Positions 60,630 through 64,000 of a DNA stretch of 64,000 nt are shown here, in pieces; the stretch's first letter is position 1; each line of letters starts with the position of its first letter. The translations under genes and the position numbers were made by a program. Origin of the DNA: Flavobacteriaceae bacterium MAR_2010_188 (GTDB lineage: Bacteria > Bacteroidota > Bacteroidia > Flavobacteriales > Flavobacteriaceae); the NCBI GenBank assembly GCA_900104375.1, contig LT629302.1:3454480-3518479 (forward strand), written 5' to 3'. The notes beneath the pieces are model-generated. The model ran no database searches, was not told the DNA's origin, and was given only the letters and a program-made list of their open reading frames with translations.

Positions 60630-62939
60630 ATGAATCAAGATTATATAGTACCCAATGAATGGTCGATTATCGAAGAAGGCTTTGAAAAGGACAGAGTAAG
60701 GTCTTCAGAAAGTCTATTCGCAATCGGTAATGGCGCCATGGGCCAAAGAGCGAATTTTGAAGAGAAGTATTCAGGAAAAACGTTTCAGGGAAGTTATATC
60801 GCTGGGGTTTACTATCCAGATAAAACGAGAGTTGGTTGGTGGAAAAACGGTTATCCCGAATATTTTGCCAAAGTGCTTAATGCGCCAAATTTTATAGGAA
60901 TAAACGTCACCGTTAATGGTGAGTCCTTAGACTTAAATACCTGTAAAAAGGTAGAACATTTTCGTCGCGAACTTAATATGAAGGAAGGTTGGCTTTCAAG
61001 AAGTTTTACCGCTACGATGCAAAATGATATTGTCATAGAAGTAAAGGTGAAGCGTTTTTTAAGTCTTACTATCGATGAGGTAGCGGCAATTAATTATGGG
61101 ATTAAACCAATAAGCGGCGACGCCTTAATTTCATTTACACCTTATCTCGATGCAAGCATTACCAATGAAGATACAAATTGGGACGATAAATTTTGGGCAG
61201 TAGACGAGGTTACCCAACACGGAAACCAAGCATTTATTCATTCTCATACCATGAAAACGGAGTTTCATGTTTGCACCTTTATGCAGGCAGATTTGTTTTT
61301 GAATAGCGATTCTATCGAAGCAAATTGGCAAACCGAGCAAACTTCAAATTATGTAGAACTAAAATCAGAAGTTCATGTAAATGAGGGCGATTCTATCAAT
61401 CTGATAAAAATGGCAGGTTATACCGCAGATCGAGACCACGATAAAAATCAATTAATTCCAGCGGCGAAAGAGGTGCTTAAAAAGGCTTCAGATTTAGGAT
61501 TTCACAAATTGTTAGTTCAACAAAAGGAAGCTTGGGAGAAAATCTGGAAGATGTCCGACATCACTATCGAAGGTGATGTAAAGGCACAACAAGGAATTAG
61601 ATTTAATATTTTTCACCTTAACCAAACCTATCTTGGTACCGACGCAACCTTAAATATCGGGCCTAAGGGTTTTACCGGAGAGAAATACGGTGGAAGTACT
61701 TATTGGGACACCGAAGCTTATTGTATCCCATTTTATATGGCGACCAAAGACCAGCAAGTGGCGCGTAATCTCTTGACCTATCGTTATAATCACTTAGAAA
61801 AAGCAATTGAAAATGCTGAAAAGTTAGGCTTTAAAAATGGCGCGGCTTTATATCCTATGGTAACCATGAATGGTGAAGAATGCCATAACGAATGGGAAAT
61901 TACCTTTGAGGAAATACATCGTAATGGCGCCATTGCTTTCGCGATTTATAATTATTATCGCTTTACTGGTGACTATAGCTACATTCCCGAAAAAGGTCTA
62001 GAAGTCCTTCTAGCTATTGCACGATTTTGGAAACAACGAGCCACTTATTCCAAAGAGAGAGGTAAGTATGTGATTCTAGGCGTCACAGGTCCTAATGAAT
62101 ACGAAAACAACGTGAACAATAATTTCTACACCAATTACATGGCTAAATGGTGCATACAATTTGCATTAGAAAATATTGAAAAAGTCAAAAACGAGTTTCC
62201 TACAGATTATTCAAGAATTGCTGAAAAAACCGAACTTAATGATACTGAAATCAATAAGTTGAAGGAGGTTGCCGATAATATGTATTTCCCGTTTTCGGAA
62301 AAACTGAACATTTATATGCAGCAGGACGGTTTTATGGATAAAGAACTAATCACGGTTGCAGATTTAGACAAAACCCAACGCCCAATCAACCAGAAATGGT
62401 CTTGGGATAGGATTTTAAGATCACCGTATATAAAGCAAGCCGATACTTTACAAGGTTTTTATTTCTTTGAAGACCACTTTAGCACTGAGGAATTAGAAAG
62501 ACATTTCGATTTTTATGAACCATTTACCGTTCACGAAAGTTCACTTTCTCCTTGTGTGCACAGTATACAGGCGGCCAAGTTGGACAGAATGGACCAAGCT
62601 TACCAATTTTATTTAAGGACATCTAGATTAGATTTAGATGACTATAATAAGGAAGTTCACGAAGGTCTGCATATCACTTCGATGGCTGGTACATGGATGA
62701 GTATTGTTGAAGGTTTCGGCGGAATGAGGGTTAAGGAAGGAAAACTTTCCTTTAATCCTAAAATTCCAGAGCAATGGGAAGCATACTCTTTCAAGATAAA
62801 TTTTAGAAACCAGATCATCAAGGTAAATGTTTCCCAAGATGAGACCAGCTTTGAAGTTGATGGTAATTCTGAAATCCAGATTTTGGTTGATGGTAAGCCG
62901 GTTTCTATTTCTCCGGGCAAAGTGGTCAAGATTGACTAA
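60630..62939 (+). CDS. GH65 disaccharide phosphorylase (maltose phosphorylase-like)
   Basis: A protein of 769 residues. The fold is a beta-sandwich (about 1-270), a linker and an (alpha/alpha)6 barrel (about 320-690), with a small C-terminal domain. The catalytic acid is E490 in GVTGPNEYEN. Other family marks are the opening FAIGNGAMGQR, TYWDTEAYCIPF and the phosphate-binding region with HESSLSPCVHSIQA. It splits maltose (or another alpha-glucobiose) with phosphate into glucose and beta-glucose 1-phosphate. Neighbouring pgmB and GH13 genes favour maltose. The protein lacks a signal peptide, so it is cytoplasmic. Confidence 0.9.
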   Translation: MNQDYIVPNEWSIIEEGFEKDRVRSSESLFAIGNGAMGQRANFEEKYSGKTFQGSYIAGVYYPDKTRVGWWKNGYPEYFAKVLNAPNFIGINVTVNGESLDLNTCKKVEHFRRELNMKEGWLSRSFTATMQNDIVIEVKVKRFLSLTIDEVAAINYGIKPISGDALISFTPYLDASITNEDTNWDDKFWAVDEVTQHGNQAFIHSHTMKTEFHVCTFMQADLFLNSDSIEANWQTEQTSNYVELKSEVHVNEGDSINLIKMAGYTADRDHDKNQLIPAAKEVLKKASDLGFHKLLVQQKEAWEKIWKMSDITIEGDVKAQQGIRFNIFHLNQTYLGTDATLNIGPKGFTGEKYGGSTYWDTEAYCIPFYMATKDQQVARNLLTYRYNHLEKAIENAEKLGFKNGAALYPMVTMNGEECHNEWEITFEEIHRNGAIAFAIYNYYRFTGDYSYIPEKGLEVLLAIARFWKQRATYSKERGKYVILGVTGPNEYENNVNNNFYTNYMAKWCIQFALENIEKVKNEFPTDYSRIAEKTELNDTEINKLKEVADNMYFPFSEKLNIYMQQDGFMDKELITVADLDKTQRPINQKWSWDRILRSPYIKQADTLQGFYFFEDHFSTEELERHFDFYEPFTVHESSLSPCVHSIQAAKLDRMDQAYQFYLRTSRLDLDDYNKEVHEGLHITSMAGTWMSIVEGFGGMRVKEGKLSFNPKIPEQWEAYSFKINFRNQIIKVNVSQDETSFEVDGNSEIQILVDGKPVSISPGKVVKID

Positions 62940-62941
62940 AA

Positions 62942-64000
62942 ATGAAATGCTTAGTAATTCTACTTTTTGCACTATTGTCTACTGATTTAAATGCCCAGAT
63001 AAAACATCTGGAGCCACCAAATTGGTGGGTTGGTTTTAAGGATCAGCAACTTCAGTTATTGGTGAATGCCGATAACATTGGCGGAGCTAAGGTTAAAATT
63101 GAATACGCTGGCGTAGAATTGTTAGACACTCATAATGCAGATAGTCCTAATTATCTTTTTTTAAATCTTCAGATTAATCAAGATGCCAAAGCCGGTAAAT
63201 TCAATATTGAATTTCTACTGAGCAATGGTAAGAAATTATCTTATACCTACGAACTAAAGTCTAGGGAGAACAAACCCGAAAATTTAGTCGGTTTTAATAG
63301 CAGTGACGTTATTTATCTTATTACACCAGACCGATTTGCTAACGGAAATCTGGGTACTGATGTGGTTAAAGGACTTAAGGAAAATTCCATAGACCGCAAT
63401 AATGATTATGCAAGACACGGCGGTGACATCCGTGGTATGATAAATCATTTAGATTATATTGATGATATGGGATTTACCGCTCTATGGTCTAGCCCACTTC
63501 TAATAAACGATATGCCATCCCAATCATATCACGGCTATGCGATAACCGATTACTACAAGGTTGACCCGCGTTTTGGCAGTTTGGATGATTATATAGAACT
63601 TTCCAACAAGAGTCGGTCAAAAGGTATAAAATTGATTATGGATCAGGTTGCTAACCATTGCGGATTAGGGCATTGGTGGATGAAGGATTTACCCTTTAAG
63701 GATTGGGTAAACAACCAAGAAGATTTTAGTAACAATACACCACTATCTAACTCAAACCATAGACGCACCACCAATCAAGATCTGTATGCTTCAAATTATG
63801 ATGAAGAATTATTAAGCAATGGTTGGTTTGTTTCAGGAATGCCAGATTTAAACCAAAGGAATAAATTTCTTGCTACTTACATCATTCAAAATAGTTTGTG
63901 GTGGATAGAAACCCTTCAACTTGGAGGAATTAGACAAGATACTTATCCATATCCCGATAAAAAATTTATGGCGAATTGGGCTGGGACCATAATGAACGAA
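62942..64000 (+). CDS. GH13 amylase/neopullulanase-like protein, 5' part (cut by window end)
   Basis: The frame is open for 353 codons to the last base. The signal peptide ends LNAQIK (about 19). The N-terminal cyclomaltodextrinase-type domain starts with LEPPNWWVGFKDQQLQLLV. The GH13 barrel shows VIYLITPDRFANGN, RHGGDIRGMINHLDYIDDMG, ALWSSPLL, HGYAITDYYKVDPRFG, KLIMDQVANHCG and the nucleophile strand GGIRQDTYPY. It is the periplasmic SusA/neopullulanase group, which cuts maltodextrins to maltose for the GH65 phosphorylase. The acid/base and later motifs lie beyond the window. The start codon follows the GH65 stop by 2 bases. Confidence 0.9.
   Translation, partial: MKCLVILLFALLSTDLNAQIKHLEPPNWWVGFKDQQLQLLVNADNIGGAKVKIEYAGVELLDTHNADSPNYLFLNLQINQDAKAGKFNIEFLLSNGKKLSYTYELKSRENKPENLVGFNSSDVIYLITPDRFANGNLGTDVVKGLKENSIDRNNDYARHGGDIRGMINHLDYIDDMGFTALWSSPLLINDMPSQSYHGYAITDYYKVDPRFGSLDDYIELSNKSRSKGIKLIMDQVANHCGLGHWWMKDLPFKDWVNNQEDFSNNTPLSNSNHRRTTNQDLYASNYDEELLSNGWFVSGMPDLNQRNKFLATYIIQNSLWWIETLQLGGIRQDTYPYPDKKFMANWAGTIMNE

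Overview
The window reads as chromosomal DNA of a member of the Flavobacteriaceae (Bacteroidota), probably marine. The evidence is AT-rich DNA, Bacteroidota core promoters (TTTG plus TAnnTTTG) without obvious Shine-Dalgarno boxes, type IX secretion sorting domains (types A and B), a SusC-like plug domain, a NarL-type two-component pair, BlaI/BlaR1-like pairs fused to TonB-type C-termini, and a GH65/beta-phosphoglucomutase/GH13 maltose locus. There is one tRNA (Leu, anticodon TAG). I see no rRNA, transposase, phage or CRISPR array.

Layout. 1-790: end of a histidine kinase and its response regulator. 1-4.1 kb: DUF456 membrane protein divergent from a BlaI/BlaR1-type pair, then a small TonB-C-like lipoprotein. 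4.1-12.3 kb: envelope proteins, a GT2 glycosyltransferase, ruvC, a duplicated four-helix-bundle (S23/IVP family) gene in a nest of CAGT-rich repeats, hemW, a cyclase, and small housekeeping genes including an overlooked 51-residue membrane protein. 12.4-19.5 kb: a trans-4-hydroxy-L-proline catabolic operon (deaminase, ketoglutarate-semialdehyde dehydrogenase, DUF885 peptidase, epimerase, FAD D-amino acid oxidoreductase), interrupted by a broken DUF559 gene bounded by inverted repeats. 20-20.6 kb: tandem 122-bp repeats. 20.6-24.1 kb: a three-domain fusion (APH kinase, M23 peptidase, class III aminotransferase) that resembles fused hydroxylysine kinase plus phospho-lyase. 24-32.7 kb: DUF4407 protein, a second BlaR1/BlaI pair with twin operators on its promoter, an EamA transporter, and a DPP III-like plus M20 peptidase operon. 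32.8-46.4 kb: tRNA-Leu, a TPR sensor kinase, a TetR-ABC-HlyD-TolC operon whose ATPase has degenerate motifs, a stand-alone plug protein, a frame-split redoxin/cytochrome/monooxygenase gene, and the deleted relic of a hybrid AraC-type sensor. 46.5-53.7 kb: three secreted T9SS substrates, one a GH16 laminarinase. 54-64 kb: a saccharide-utilization locus (GH32, MFS porter, fructokinase, aldose epimerase, DUF1080 lipoprotein, beta-phosphoglucomutase, GH65, GH13 cut by the window end).

Themes. The 12-32 kb part looks adapted to animal-derived or proteinaceous matter: hydroxyproline, possibly hydroxylysine, and di/tripeptides. The 51-64 kb part handles algal or plant glucans, fructans and maltose. 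The intergenic DNA carries several palindromic repeat families, and a short CCTGCC-type module sits inside the loops of unrelated repeats. The strongest candidates for something undescribed are the kinase-peptidase-aminotransferase fusion with its hydroxyproline neighbourhood, the nested repeat modules, and the motif-poor ABC ATPase. All functional calls are from sequence reading only; no database search was run.
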